Positions 9,317 through 17,814 are shown, numbered from the stretch's first letter. The stretch is 64,000 nt of DNA from Haemophilus parainfluenzae (GCF_014931395.1 NZ_CP063120.1:1-64000), one strand, 5' to 3'. Program-made: numbers and translations. Notes: generated from the letters alone by a model not told the origin.

Positions 9317-10783
9317 ATGAATGTGTTAGGTTATGCGCAAAAAATTGGGCAAGCCTTAATGGTACCTGTTGCTGTCTTACCAGCAGCCGCTGTACTGATG
9401 GGTATTGGTTATTGGCTTGACCCAGATGGCTGGGGAGCGAACAGTCAACTTGCTGCATTTTTAATTAAATCAGGCGGTGCTATCATCGATAACATGGGCC
9501 TGCTTTTTGCCGTTGGCGTTGCTTTCGGTTTATCTAAGGACAAACATGGTTCTGCTGCTCTTTCAGGTTTAGTGGGTTACTATGTGGTAACCACTCTGCT
9601 TTCACCTGGCAGCGTTGCTCAGCTACAACATATCGATGTAAGTGAAGTGCCAGCCGCCTTCGGGAAAATCAATAACCAATTTATTGGGATTTTGATCGGG
9701 GTGATTTCGGCTGAACTTTATAACCGTTTCTATCAAGTAGAATTGCCAAAAGCGTTTTCCTTCTTTAGCGGAAAACGCCTTGTGCCAATCGTCGTTTCCT
9801 TTGTCATGATGTTCATCAGCTTCGTATTGCTTTACATCTGGCCATATATTTTCGGCGGTTTAGTGTCATTCGGTGAAAGCATTAAAGATTTAGGCGCGGT
9901 CGGTGCTGGTCTTTACGGTTTCTTCAACCGTTTACTCATTCCTGTTGGCTTACACCATGCATTGAACTCAGTATTCTGGTTTGACGTCGCAGGTATCAAT
10001 GATATTCCAAACTTCTTAGGTGGTGCTAAATCACTTGCTGAAGGCACTGCAACGGTTGGTGTAACCGGTATGTATCAAGCCGGTTTCTTCCCTGTCATGA
10101 TGTTCGGTTTACCGGGTGCCGCATTAGCGATTTATCTCAGCGCTAAACCAAGCCAAAGAACTAAAGTGGCATCAATCATGCTTGCAGGTGCGTTTGCCTC
10201 ATTCTTCACTGGTATCACCGAGCCATTAGAATTCTCTTTCATGTTTGTTGCACCAGTACTTTACTTCATCCACGCGGTATTAACCGGTATTTCTGTCTTT
10301 ATCGCCGCAACAATGCATTGGATCGCAGGCTTCGGTTTCAGTGCAGGTCTCGTGGATATGGTACTTTCATCACGCAACCCATTAGCCGTTGAATGGTATA
10401 TGCTAATTGTACAAGGCTTAGTATTCTTCGTGATTTACTATGCCGTATTCCGTTTTGCAATTAAAGCTTTCAACTTAAAAACATTAGGTCGTACAGAAGA
10501 AGCAGAAGAAACCACTGCAGCACAACCAGCAGCAAGCCAATCTCGCGAAGAAAGAGCGGTCAAATTTATTGATGCTTTAGGTGGTGCTGATAACTTCAAA
10601 AATATTGATGCTTGTATCACTCGCTTACGTTTAAGCTTAGTGGATCAACACAAAATTAATGAAGAGCAACTCAAGTCTCTTGGTGCAAAAGGCATCGTGA
10701 AAATTGGTAATGATGGCTTACAAGTGGTTCTCGGCCCTGAAGCTGAACTTGTGGCAGAAGCCATGAAACAAAAAGTGAAATAA
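9317..10783 (+). CDS. PTS glucose/N-acetylglucosamine-type EIICB permease
   Basis: A 488-residue sugar permease of the phosphotransferase system, resembling E. coli NagE across its first two domains. Residues 1 to about 390 are the membrane EIIC domain (hydrophobic segments, GVHH-like stretch PVGLHHALN, and ITEPLEF); residues about 410-488 are EIIB with the phosphorylated cysteine C433 in IDACITRLRL. The EIIA domain of NagE is absent, so phosphate must come from a separate EIIA such as Crr. ATG 9317 follows AGGAG. It is divergent from the nan/nag operon, at the place where H. influenzae has the siaPT sialic-acid transporter. GlcNAc, ManNAc or glucosamine are likely substrates; the exact sugar is unknown. 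Confidence 0.85.
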   Translation: MNVLGYAQKIGQALMVPVAVLPAAAVLMGIGYWLDPDGWGANSQLAAFLIKSGGAIIDNMGLLFAVGVAFGLSKDKHGSAALSGLVGYYVVTTLLSPGSVAQLQHIDVSEVPAAFGKINNQFIGILIGVISAELYNRFYQVELPKAFSFFSGKRLVPIVVSFVMMFISFVLLYIWPYIFGGLVSFGESIKDLGAVGAGLYGFFNRLLIPVGLHHALNSVFWFDVAGINDIPNFLGGAKSLAEGTATVGVTGMYQAGFFPVMMFGLPGAALAIYLSAKPSQRTKVASIMLAGAFASFFTGITEPLEFSFMFVAPVLYFIHAVLTGISVFIAATMHWIAGFGFSAGLVDMVLSSRNPLAVEWYMLIVQGLVFFVIYYAVFRFAIKAFNLKTLGRTEEAEETTAAQPAASQSREERAVKFIDALGGADNFKNIDACITRLRLSLVDQHKINEEQLKSLGAKGIVKIGNDGLQVVLGPEAELVAEAMKQKVK

Positions 10784-10798
10784 CACACACCAAATGAA

Positions 10799-10830
10799 AT
10801 ACCGACTTAGAAATAGGTCGGTATTTTTTT
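10799..10830. terminator. Terminator after the PTS gene
   Basis: Stem ATACCGACTT (10799-10808) with AGGTCGGTAT (10815-10824), nine Watson-Crick pairs and one G-U, followed by seven T. The A-rich left flank also gives a T-run on the minus strand, so it may end the minus-strand RNA that starts near 11133. Confidence 0.85.
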
Positions 10831-10929
10831 GTCAAAAATAAAGCAAAAAATGACCGCACTTTAACTGAGAATTTCTCGTTTGAAGTGATTTTGATGAATA
10901 TTTGAAAATTGAAGATTGTTTTGAAGGGT

Positions 10930-11133
10930 GGTGGAACTAAGCAGAATTGGTCTTAACAGCAAGTGGCTTACTGCATCGCATCCCTGCGGGATTTCTACCT
11001 AGCCCACCATAGATTTAAAGCATCTCTGGGGTTCCAGTCTGCGATATAAAATTAAAAGATTAAGAATCTTTTAAAAGCCACTTATATATTCAGGAGACCA
11101 ATCCTGACTTCCAAACAAACCACATTGGAAGGC
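10930..11133 (-). ncRNA. Candidate structured noncoding RNA downstream of crp, family unknown
   Basis: This stretch has no plausible gene but many nested complementary segments. Read on the minus strand: a hairpin CTTCCAA/TTGGAAG (11131-11125 with 11114-11108); a hairpin with stem TCAGGA/TCCTGA (11107-11102 with 11095-11090) and loop TTGGTC; a 9-bp helix AAGTGGCTT/AAGCCACTT (11083-11075 with 10969-10961) enclosing a 10-bp hairpin (11074-11065 with 11061-11052), a 6-bp helix ATCGCA/TGCGAT (11045-11040 with 10980-10975) and two small hairpins (CTGG/CCAG and TCCC/GGGA). The TTGGTC loop is complementary to GACCAA at 10952-10947, which would make a pseudoknot. A strong promoter (11140-11168) precedes it on the minus strand. 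I compared it from memory with 6S, tmRNA, RNase P, SRP RNA, GcvB and common riboswitches and it matches none. The 3' end is uncertain; the next clear terminator is at 10799-10830. Confidence 0.6.
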
Positions 11134-11139
11134 TGTATT

Positions 11140-11168
11140 ATGATAGAAGTCTTCCGCTATTTTGTCAA
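11140..11168 (-). promoter_or_regulatory. Strong sigma-70 type promoter for the candidate RNA
   Basis: On the minus strand TTGACA (11168-11163), a 17-base spacer and TATCAT (11145-11140). The -35 is perfect and the -10 matches five of six. No open reading frame follows, so the product should be an RNA starting near 11133. Confidence 0.7.
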
Positions 11169-11260
11169 TTAAGATATTTCACTAAAAGAAGTATTTTTTC
11201 GCTTTTCGTATAAAAATTAACAAAGCCATTTCAACTATCACATCAATGTAACAAAAATAA

Positions 11261-11288
11261 AATAACCGTCTGATTAAAGACGGTTATT
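11261..11288 (-). terminator. Terminator of crp
   Basis: Stem AATAACCGTCT (11261-11271) with AGACGGTTATT (11278-11288), followed on the minus strand by a T-rich run. It lies just after the crp stop codon and separates crp from the promoter at 11140-11168. Confidence 0.85.
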
Positions 11289-11292
11289 TTTG

Positions 11293-11961
11293 CTATCGAG
11301 TGCCGTAAACAACAATGGTTTTGCCGTGCGCATGAATGAGATTCTGATCTTCCAGCATCTTAATTATTCGCCCTACGGTTTCACGTGAACAGCCCACCAT
11401 TTGACCGATTTCCTGACGCGTAATTTTAATCTGCATGCCATCAGGATGCGTCATCGCTTCAGGCTGTTTTGCTAAATGCATAAGCGCCTGAGCAATACGC
11501 CCTGCCACATCCAAAAAGGCCAAGTTAGTCACTTGTCGAGACGTGTTTTGCAAGCGTTTTGATAACTGAGAAGTAAGGAACATTAAAATCTCAGGATTAA
11601 TTTGAATAAGCTGACGATATTTTTTATAGGAAATTTCCGCAATTTCACAAGGGGTTTTCGTTTTCACCCAAGCAGAACGTTTCGAGCCTTCATCAAATAA
11701 ACCTGCCTCACCAAAAAATTGTCCGGCACCTAAATAAGATAAAATCATCTCTTTGCCTTCATCATCTTTCGATGAAACCATCACGGTTCCTTTAATTAAG
11801 AAATATAAAATATTCGCATCTTCCCCTGCATGAATTAAGGTCGATTTTGCCGGATATTTATGTAAATGGCAGTGCGTTAGGAACCAATCCAGAGCAGGAT
11901 CACGTTGTTGATCATCGTCCTGCGGCTTTTGTTCTTCTAATAATTCTACATTTTCTGACAT
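11293..11961 (-). CDS. crp: cAMP receptor protein, global transcription regulator
   Basis: CRP binds cAMP and controls catabolic genes; in Haemophilus it also drives competence genes together with Sxy. The 222-residue protein has a cyclic-nucleotide-binding domain (about residues 30-145, with [12 protein letters not shown]) and a winged helix domain whose recognition helix is [13 protein letters not shown]193, E194 and R198 correspond to the DNA-contacting R180, E181 and R185 of E. coli CRP. It ends in VVYGTR as CRP does. FNR is excluded because the N-terminal cysteine cluster is missing. Compared with E. coli it has an N-terminal extension of about 13 acidic and Gln-rich residues. AGGAG precedes the ATG. 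Confidence 0.96.
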   Translation of the reverse strand: MSENVELLEEQKPQDDDQQRDPALDWFLTHCHLHKYPAKSTLIHAGEDANILYFLIKGTVMVSSKDDEGKEMILSYLGAGQFFGEAGLFDEGSKRSAWVKTKTPCEIAEISYKKYRQLIQINPEILMFLTSQLSKRLQNTSRQVTNLAFLDVAGRIAQALMHLAKQPEAMTHPDGMQIKITRQEIGQMVGCSRETVGRIIKMLEDQNLIHAHGKTIVVYGTR

Positions 11962-11977
11962 ATAAGCTCCTATTGAT

Positions 11978-12196
11978 TTATTTTAGAAATTCCATTTTAT
12001 CTTTTATATCAATGGATTCATGTAATTCTGACCAAACAATCACTGCACTTCCATTGCGAATTTTGTTTAGTAGGTGTTGTTTTTTTTGTTCTAAAGAAAA
12101 TTCGTGTGAACCATAATCGGTACCTTCTCTAAGTACCACACTTTCCACAATATTTTCTAAGGTTTCGGTTGGCAATTCTTGCCACGGAATAATCAT
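11978..12196 (-). CDS. yheU: YheU/UPF0270 family protein
   Basis: A 72-residue acidic protein of the YheU family, function unknown. It shows the conserved family segments MIIPWQ at the start, VLREGTDYG in the middle and [13 protein letters not shown] near the end. I placed the start at the ATG of MIIPWQ (12194-12196) by family alignment; a TTG at 12217 would add seven residues and lies directly against the slmA stop. No strong ribosome site is visible, so translation may be coupled to slmA. crp follows after 16 bases, an order also seen in H. influenzae. Confidence 0.85.
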   Translation of the reverse strand: MIIPWQELPTETLENIVESVVLREGTDYGSHEFSLEQKKQHLLNKIRNGSAVIVWSELHESIDIKDKMEFLK

Positions 12197-12217
12197 ATAT
12201 TTATCAACTAAAGTCAA

Positions 12218-12871
12218 TTAAGCAAAAAGCGGTTCAAGAAAACGCCATTGCTGTTCAAAACTTTGATTAGCGCCTAAACGGAAATTCGTTCGGACATAAC
12301 GCATAAATTGTCCTTCACAAAGCGTCACTAAATGACCTGCAATGATACGTTCATCCACGTTAAAACCACGTCCTTCACGTAATTTTCGCATTTGTAAAAT
12401 ATTCACAAATTGCATTTCAAGACGATCGAAGAATTGCGCAACACGAGCCTGTAGAAGTGGTTCTTCAAACATTAAGGCATGTCCCGTTAAAATACGAGTT
12501 AAACCAGGGTTTTTACGCGCAAAGTCAAGGATCATCTGCATAATGTCACGCACACGATTCATGGTGTTTGTTTCATTACGAATTGATGCTGTAATACGGC
12601 TAAATAAATTCGCTTCGATATTATCGATCAACGCTTCAAACATTTTAGTTTTACTTGGGAAGTAACGATAAAGTGCCGCTTCTGACACTCCTACTTCTTC
12701 CGCTAAACGCGCTGTTGTCATACGTTCCATTCCGCGTTCAGAATGCAACATATGCGTCAGCACCGTCAATACTTGTTGACGACGTTCTTTTACCGTGCGT
12801 TTTTCGATTTTTGGCGGTTTGATTTCCGCGGCAATCTCATCAACTTCTACGAGAGATAATTGTTCTACCAT
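12218..12871 (-). CDS. slmA: Nucleoid occlusion factor SlmA
   Basis: SlmA is a TetR-type DNA-binding protein that blocks FtsZ ring assembly over the chromosome. The 217-residue protein starts with an acidic extension, then the TetR helix-turn-helix (about residues 25-75, with [20 protein letters not shown]) and an all-helical C-terminal domain ending in FLEPLF. It lies three bases after dut and directly before yheU, in the conserved coaBC-dut-slmA order. Unlike most TetR proteins it is not a metabolic repressor; that is known for the family, not shown by this sequence. Confidence 0.95.
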   Translation of the reverse strand: MVEQLSLVEVDEIAAEIKPPKIEKRTVKERRQQVLTVLTHMLHSERGMERMTTARLAEEVGVSEAALYRYFPSKTKMFEALIDNIEANLFSRITASIRNETNTMNRVRDIMQMILDFARKNPGLTRILTGHALMFEEPLLQARVAQFFDRLEMQFVNILQMRKLREGRGFNVDERIIAGHLVTLCEGQFMRYVRTNFRLGANQSFEQQWRFLEPLFA

Positions 12872-12874
12872 AGT

Positions 12875-13330
12875 TTATTTTTTACCTGAATGACCAAAAC
12901 CGCCCTCACCGCGTTCAGTTTCGGTAAATTCGCTGACAATATTGAATTCCGCTTGTACGACTGGCACAAAGACTAATTGCGCAATACGGTCACCAACTTC
13001 AATTTTGAACGGTTCATGACCACGATTCCATACAGACACCATTAATGGACCTTGATAATCTGAATCAATTAAGCCCACTAAGTTACCTAATACGATACCA
13101 TGTTTATGACCTAAACCCGAACGAGGCAGAATCACTGCTGCAAGGTTCGGATCGGCAATATAAATTGAAAGGCCTGTTGGGATAAGTTTAGTTTCGCCTG
13201 GTTGAATTTCAATGCCCTCTTCAAGCAATGCACGTAAATCCAAACCGGCTGAACCTTCGGTTGCATAGGTTGGTAAAGGAAATTCGTTGCCAATACGGCT
13301 ATCTAAAATTTTTACATCAATTTTTTTCAT
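12875..13330 (-). CDS. dut: Deoxyuridine 5'-triphosphate nucleotidohydrolase
   Basis: Dut hydrolyses dUTP to dUMP and pyrophosphate, which keeps uracil out of DNA and supplies thymidylate synthase (thyA lies at 50 kb). The 151-residue trimeric dUTPase shows the five motifs in order, including GLDLRA (motif 1), [10 protein letters not shown] (2), GLIDSDYQG (3), RIAQLVFVP (4) and the glycine-rich C-terminal arm GEGGFGHSG (5). The 73-base gap to coaBC upstream contains an uptake signal near 13363. Confidence 0.96.
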   Translation of the reverse strand: MKKIDVKILDSRIGNEFPLPTYATEGSAGLDLRALLEEGIEIQPGETKLIPTGLSIYIADPNLAAVILPRSGLGHKHGIVLGNLVGLIDSDYQGPLMVSVWNRGHEPFKIEVGDRIAQLVFVPVVQAEFNIVSEFTETERGEGGFGHSGKK

Positions 13331-13403
13331 GCTTATTTATCCTTTAAAAGAAATCTGTCATACAAAAGTGCGGTCACAAAATACTGCGAATTTTGAACGT
13401 ATT

Positions 13404-14606
13404 TTATTTGTGATAATGCTCAACAATTTCGGTGACCAACACTTCTGCCAATTTATTTTTATCAGCTAACGGCAACGCTTTTTCGCCTGTTTTCCAAAAG
13501 ATCTGCAAGGCATTTTGATCTTGTCCGAATACTTGCCCACCCGATACATCATTAGCACAAATCATATCTAAATTTTTGCGTTGAAGTTTGCTCTTCGCAT
13601 ATTCAGCGACATTTTGCGTTTCAGCTGCAAAGCCCACAACAAATGGACGATCTTTTTCTAAACTTGCCACACTCGCGATAATATCTGGATTTTTCACCAA
13701 TTTAAGAGAAAGCTCATCGTTATCATTGGTTTTCTTAATTTTTTGATCAGCGACTTCCGCAACTCGATAATCAGCCACAGCAGCACAGCCAATAAAGATG
13801 CTATTTTTGACCGCACTTTCAAGGGAGGCTTGCCACATTTCATGGGCGGTTGTCACATCAATACGATGAACATTTTTCGGTGTAGCCAGATTAACAGGCC
13901 CCGCAATTAAGGTGACATTTGCCCCACGTTTTGCAAAGGCCTCGGCAATTGCAAAGCCCATTTTACCTGAGCTGTGATTAGAAATATAACGAACCGGATC
14001 GATAGCTTCACGCGTCGGGCCTGCCGTAATAGTGACACTTAAATCAGCTAAATCTTGTTGAACCACAAAAAGTGATTGAAGCGACTCAAAAATTTCAGCT
14101 GGCTCAGACACTCTACCCGCACCCACATCGCCACAAGCTTGAAAGCCACTATTTGGCCCAACAAAATGAATACCTCGCGCAAAAAGAGCGGTCAAATTTT
14201 GTTGTGTAATCGCCTGACGGTACATTTGCTGATTCATAGCCGGTGCGAGCAAAATAGGCGCACTTGTCGCGAGACAAATCGTGCTAAGTAAATCATTTGC
14301 CATTCCAACGGTTAAACGCGCAATAAAATCGGCGCTAGCTGGCGCAATCACAATCGCATCAGCCCATTTGGCCAGCTCAATATGCCCCATGGCTAATTCA
14401 GCTTGAGGATCAAGTAAAGATTGAGAAACCGCATTACCTGAAATGGCTTGTAGCGTTAAAGGTGTGACAAATTCAGCGGCTGCAGGCGTTAAAGCCACTC
14501 GAACTTCTGCGTTAGATTTGCGTAATAAACGAATAAACTCAATGGTTTTATAGGCGGCTATGCCCCCTGTAATCCCGACAACAATATGCTTTCCGCTCAA
14601 GCTCAT
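13404..14606 (-). CDS. coaBC: Bifunctional phosphopantothenoylcysteine decarboxylase/synthetase
   Basis: CoaBC performs two consecutive steps of coenzyme A synthesis: ligation of cysteine to 4'-phosphopantothenate (C-terminal CoaB domain) and FMN-dependent decarboxylation (N-terminal CoaC domain). The 400-residue protein has the flavin domain at about 1-185 with [10 protein letters not shown], catalytic H75 in [15 protein letters not shown] and PAMNQQM, and the cysteine of ACGDVGAGR. The CoaB half begins near residue 190 and contains SNHSSGKMG and the lysine-rich active-site stretch KIKKTND. An uptake signal lies inside near 13807. It is the first gene of the coaBC-dut-slmA-yheU-crp run. Confidence 0.96.
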   Translation of the reverse strand: MSLSGKHIVVGITGGIAAYKTIEFIRLLRKSNAEVRVALTPAAAEFVTPLTLQAISGNAVSQSLLDPQAELAMGHIELAKWADAIVIAPASADFIARLTVGMANDLLSTICLATSAPILLAPAMNQQMYRQAITQQNLTALFARGIHFVGPNSGFQACGDVGAGRVSEPAEIFESLQSLFVVQQDLADLSVTITAGPTREAIDPVRYISNHSSGKMGFAIAEAFAKRGANVTLIAGPVNLATPKNVHRIDVTTAHEMWQASLESAVKNSIFIGCAAVADYRVAEVADQKIKKTNDNDELSLKLVKNPDIIASVASLEKDRPFVVGFAAETQNVAEYAKSKLQRKNLDMICANDVSGGQVFGQDQNALQIFWKTGEKALPLADKNKLAEVLVTEIVEHYHK

Positions 14607-14713
14607 TTGCTACTCCGCTATAACTTAATAGAATAGATATATGTTTTGTGTGTTAGTACTTAACAACTTAAGGTCGCCTATTTTACTTCAAATTTCACCA
14701 ATAAAAAATTTTA

Positions 14714-14737
14714 TTTTTGTGATCGCTGTTCCAAAAA
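14714..14737 (+). promoter_or_regulatory. CRP-S type competence element upstream of radC (imperfect)
   Basis: TTTTTGTGATC, two bases, then a right arm ending in CCAAAAA. It agrees with the perfect pilA element at 54002-54025 in 17 of 24 positions. radC belongs to the Sxy/CRP competence regulon of H. influenzae, which makes this 24-base element a plausible regulatory site. The right half is weak. Confidence 0.5.
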
Positions 14738-14810
14738 TAAAACAGACAATTCGCAATGCTTAAAAACATCATGAAAATTGACCGCACTTTTTTCTTTTCA
14801 TCATATTAAT

Positions 14811-15476
14811 ATGCAAACAAACTCTCCTTTAATGCCTCGCGAAAAATTGTTGAAATATGGCGTTGAAGCCCTAGAAGATCACGAATTACTCGCTATTTTT
14901 CTACGAACAGGAATTAAAGGCTGCCCTGTCATGGAATTATCACATAGCGTGCTGCAACATTTTGGATCCCTTCGAGCCTTATTAAGTGCAGATAAAGAAG
15001 CCTTTTGCAAAGTAAAAGGATTAGGCATTACGCAGTTTATTCAACTACAAGCCACCACAGAAATGACCAAACGCTATCTCAAACAAGAATTGCTTATAGA
15101 ACATGTATTTAGCGACACATCCACGGTAAAACTTTATCTTCAAGCAGAGCTTCATCACGAAGAACGTGAAATTTTTATGGTGTTATTTTTAGATAATCAA
15201 CATCGTTTGATTAAAAAAGAGCGGTTATTTTTAGGCACAATTAATGTGACGAATGTTTATCCACGTGAAATCATCAAAGAAAGCCTTTACTGTAATGCAG
15301 CCGCCTTAATTTTGGCTCACAACCACCCTTCTGGTCTGGCTGAACCAAGCTATTCTGACAAAATGATCACACAAAAAATTATTGAGGCTGCTGAGTTAAT
15401 GGATATTCGTATTTTGGATCATTTTATTGTCGGCAAAGGCACTTGTTATTCTTTTGCAGAGCATAATCTGTTATAG
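14811..15476 (+). CDS. radC: RadC family JAMM-domain protein
   Basis: RadC is a conserved DNA-associated protein with a JAMM metallo-domain; its biochemical role is not settled and the name's link to repair has been withdrawn. The 221-residue protein has an N-terminal helix-hairpin-helix region (KVKGLGITQF) and the JAMM motif HNHPSG with the third ligand D ten residues on. I start at MQTNSPLMPREKLL (ATG 14811) by alignment to E. coli RadC; a TTG at 14778 lies inside an uptake signal and gives no family match. It is divergent from coaBC, and a competence-type element is at 14714-14737. Confidence 0.93.
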   Translation: MQTNSPLMPREKLLKYGVEALEDHELLAIFLRTGIKGCPVMELSHSVLQHFGSLRALLSADKEAFCKVKGLGITQFIQLQATTEMTKRYLKQELLIEHVFSDTSTVKLYLQAELHHEEREIFMVLFLDNQHRLIKKERLFLGTINVTNVYPREIIKESLYCNAAALILAHNHPSGLAEPSYSDKMITQKIIEAAELMDIRILDHFIVGKGTCYSFAEHNLL

Positions 15477-15543
15477 TTTTAGGGAATTTGATGATTTTTT
15501 TATCGTTCATTTCCATTTAAAGACGGAAAAATCGCTTTTAGAC

Positions 15544-15572
15544 TTGAGAAATGAAAATAAAGTCAGTATAAT
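15544..15572 (+). promoter_or_regulatory. Promoter of rpmB-rpmG
   Basis: TTGAGA (15544-15549), 17-base spacer, perfect TATAAT (15567-15572). The implied start near 15579 leaves a leader of about 115 bases before rpmB. Confidence 0.75.
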
Positions 15573-15596
15573 TTGCGACCTTTAATATAGTAAGTG

Positions 15597-15672
15597 GGTC
15601 GGATACTGCGACCTGACGAGGAAGCAAGCTTAGTTTTAAGCTTCATTATCCGAACCATAAGCTCGAGCTTAT
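15597..15672 (+). promoter_or_regulatory. Structured 5' leader of rpmB, possible autoregulatory element
   Basis: The leader holds several complementary segments: GGTCG/CGACC flanking a short loop, AAGCTT/AAGCTT around a TAGTTTT loop, an alternative pairing of CGGATA near 15600 with TATCCG near 15648, and a 16-base palindrome (ATAAGCTC/GAGCTTAT, 15657-15672) just before the ribosome site. Ribosomal-protein operons are often controlled by leader structures. That this one is regulatory is inference. Confidence 0.4.
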
Positions 15673-15694
15673 ATTTAAATTATTGGAGATTATT

Positions 15695-15931
15695 ATGTCT
15701 AGAGTTTGTCAAGTAACAGGCAAGCGTCCAGCTGTGGGTAACAACCGCTCACACGCGTTGAATGCGACACGTCGTCGTTTTCTTCCAAACCTTCACACTC
15801 ACCGTTTCTGGGTTGAAAGTGAAAACCGTTTCGTAACCTTACGTTTAACTGCGAAAGGTATGCGTATTATCGATAAAAAAGGCATTGATGCAGTGTTAGC
15901 TGAAATCCGTGCTCGTGGCGAAAAAATCTAA
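15695..15931 (+). CDS. rpmB: 50S ribosomal protein L28
   Basis: L28 is a small protein of the large ribosomal subunit. The 78-residue product begins [12 protein letters not shown] and ends in the basic tail EIRARGEKI, the full family length. ATG 15695 follows TTGGAG at a good distance; a longer reading from 15683 only adds three codons overlapping the ribosome site. rpmG follows 11 bases after the stop and the two share the promoter at 15544-15572. Confidence 0.97.
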
Positions 15932-15942
15932 GGAGCTAAAAC

Positions 15943-16113
15943 ATGGCAGCTAAAGGCGCTCGTGAGAAAATCCGTTTAGTTTCTACAGCAGAGACTGGTC
16001 ACTTCTACACAACTGATAAAAACAAACGTAATATGCCTGAAAAAATGGAAATCAAAAAATTTGATCCAGTAGTGCGTAAACACGTTATCTATAAAGAAGC
16101 AAAAATCAAATAA
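15943..16113 (+). CDS. rpmG: 50S ribosomal protein L33
   Basis: L33 is a 56-residue protein of the large subunit. Translation gives [17 protein letters not shown] at the start, then the conserved [11 protein letters not shown] and KFDPVVRKH segments. ATG 15943 follows AAGGAG at 15930-15935. The paired cysteines found in zinc-binding L33 versions are absent, so this is the zinc-independent form. It is easily missed because of its length. A terminator follows at 16128-16157. Confidence 0.96.
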
Positions 16114-16127
16114 TTTTGCTGATTTTG

Positions 16128-16157
16128 AAAAAAGCCCGACATTGTTCGGGTTTTTTT
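16128..16157 (+). terminator. Terminator of rpmB-rpmG
   Basis: Stem around CCCGA/TCGGG (16135-16150) flanked by A-run on the left and seven T on the right. It lies 15 bases after rpmG and about 30 bases before mutM, so mutM needs its own promoter or read-through. Confidence 0.75.
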
Positions 16158-16186
16158 ATATCACAAATTCATTACCGAGATTATCT

Positions 16187-17002
16187 ATGCCTGAACTTCC
16201 TGAAGTCGAAACTGCCCTGCGTGGTGTCAGCCCCTATTTGAAAGGTTTTACCATTGAAAAAATTGTAGTGCGCCAACCCCAATTACGTTGGGTAGTCTCT
16301 CCTGAATTAACAACGCTCAAAAATGTCAAGATCTTGGATACCTCTCGTCGTGCAAAATATCTCATTATTCATACAGAAAAAGGTTATATCATTGGCCATT
16401 TAGGCATGTCTGGCTCTGTTCGAATTGTGCCGCACGATAGTCCTATTGATAAACATGATCACCTTGATATTGTAATGAATAATGGCAAATTACTGCGTTA
16501 TAACGACCCAAGACGCTTCGGTGCATGGTTATGGACTGAAAACTTAGATGACTTTCATCTTTTCCTAAAACTTGGTCCTGAACCGCTTTCAGATGAATTT
16601 AACGCAGAATACCTTTTTAAAAAATCACGCAAGAAATCGACCGCACTTAAAACCTTTTTAATGGAGAATGCTGTCGTCGTGGGCGTAGGAAATATTTATG
16701 CCAATGAAACGCTCTTTTTATGTGGTTTACACCCAATGAAATTAGCCGAAAATCTCACGCGAAACCAATGTGCCTTACTCGTTGAAACGATTAAAAACGT
16801 ATTAACAAAAGCCATTACACAAGGTGGTACAACATTAAAAGATTTCTTACAACCCGATGGCCGTCCAGGTTATTTTGCGCAGGAATTGTTAGTTTATGGA
16901 AACAAAGATAAACCTTGCCCTAAATGTGGTACTAAGATTGAAAGCATGATTATTGGGCAACGCAATAGCTTTTATTGCCCTCATTGTCAGAAAAAGAAAT
17001 AG
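16187..17002 (+). CDS. mutM: Formamidopyrimidine-DNA glycosylase
   Basis: MutM (Fpg) excises 8-oxoguanine and formamidopyrimidines from DNA and nicks the strand by beta/delta elimination. The 271-residue protein begins MPELPEVE, whose P and E are the catalytic residues after removal of Met, carries the conserved lysine in SRRAKYL, and ends in a zinc finger with CPKC and CPHC. The start is fixed by this N-terminus at ATG 16187; upstream in-frame codons pass through the rpmG terminator. An uptake signal lies inside near 16640. The TAG stop is itself part of the downstream terminator stem. Confidence 0.97.
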   Translation: MPELPEVETALRGVSPYLKGFTIEKIVVRQPQLRWVVSPELTTLKNVKILDTSRRAKYLIIHTEKGYIIGHLGMSGSVRIVPHDSPIDKHDHLDIVMNNGKLLRYNDPRRFGAWLWTENLDDFHLFLKLGPEPLSDEFNAEYLFKKSRKKSTALKTFLMENAVVVGVGNIYANETLFLCGLHPMKLAENLTRNQCALLVETIKNVLTKAITQGGTTLKDFLQPDGRPGYFAQELLVYGNKDKPCPKCGTKIESMIIGQRNSFYCPHCQKKK

Positions 17003-17026
17003 GCGTTATACACGCCTATTTTTTTT
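16998..17026. terminator. Convergent terminator between mutM and yqgA-like gene
   Basis: Stem AATAGGCGT (16998-17006) with ACGCCTATT (17012-17020), then six or more T. The mutM stop codon is part of the left arm. The minus-strand gene ends at 17025, so both genes share it. Confidence 0.8.
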
Positions 17027-17744
17027 AGAAAAAGGTACTCCAGAAATGAGAAATCGGCATAACGAGGAAAAGAGCCGGCAGCATATTCGCTACATGGAAC
17101 ATTTGGATATTACAAATGCGAAAGCCTGCCGCAATCATTAACATACCGCCTACCGCAGCAAAATCACCTCGCATTTCAGGTGTCACAAAAGGAATAATAA
17201 ACACTGCAGAATAAGCTAAAATCACTTGAACCAATGTTTGTGGCACAAAAATACTTGCTACAGAAATACCGAGTGAGGTGGTAAAGATCATCGCCGTGAA
17301 GAAATCTAAAAAGGATTTCACAATGAGGATATCAAAATTACCACTCATCCCCTCATTCATCGCTCCGAAAATACCCGTTCCACTAAATGAAAACAAAACC
17401 ACAATCGCAACAAATTTAGATAAGAACTCTTCTTGGCTATTCATGCTACTTGGCTTATCAGGGAACATCTTTTCAACAAGACCTTTCGCTGATGAGGCAA
17501 GATTGTTAATTCCGCGTTCTAATAAAAGCAACTCGCCAATTATCGTCCCTAATAACACCGATAAAATCATTGCCGGCATATTGGTGGTTTTCGCGACCAT
17601 CACAATACCCATGCCCATCGAACACAAGCCAAAGATTAAGGTTAGATTAGTGCGTAAACGTTCTGGAATGCGCCCACCGAGTGCTGCCCCAATAACTGCG
17701 CCACTAATAATCGCCAGTGCATTAATGTAAGGTCCGATAATCAT
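17025..17744 (-). CDS. DUF554 family inner membrane protein (YqgA-like)
   Basis: A 239-residue membrane protein of the DUF554/YqgA family. It begins MIIGPYINALAIISGAVIGA and has about six or seven hydrophobic segments with glycine-rich motifs (LLGTIIGEL, FSGTGIFGAM). No biochemical function is known for the family; transporter or channel roles have been proposed only from topology. It stands alone on the minus strand and converges on mutM. The 114 bases to the adhesin's 3' end contain an uptake signal (about 17799) and the adhesin terminator. Confidence 0.8.
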   Translation of the reverse strand: MIIGPYINALAIISGAVIGAALGGRIPERLRTNLTLIFGLCSMGMGIVMVAKTTNMPAMILSVLLGTIIGELLLLERGINNLASSAKGLVEKMFPDKPSSMNSQEEFLSKFVAIVVLFSFSGTGIFGAMNEGMSGNFDILIVKSFLDFFTAMIFTTSLGISVASIFVPQTLVQVILAYSAVFIIPFVTPEMRGDFAAVGGMLMIAAGFRICNIQMFHVANMLPALFLVMPISHFWSTFF

Positions 17745-17814
17745 ATTCTTCTCCGAATTAAGTTATTCCTATTATACGAAAAATAGACCGAAAATCGACC
17801 GCACTTTTAGCAAC

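Noticed and set aside
10930..11133. 6S RNA, tmRNA or a known riboswitch as identity of the structured RNA
   Set aside because: The conserved sequence blocks I know for 6S, tmRNA, RNase P, SRP RNA, GcvB, FMN, TPP, lysine and cobalamin elements are not present, and no protein gene follows on the minus strand for a riboswitch to control.
11293..11961. FNR instead of CRP
   Set aside because: There is no N-terminal cysteine cluster, and the recognition helix and the VYGTR end are those of CRP.
12197..12217. TTG start for YheU giving 79 residues
   Set aside because: The family N-terminus is at MIIPWQ; the extra seven residues have no match. It cannot be excluded fully because the ATG has only a weak ribosome site.
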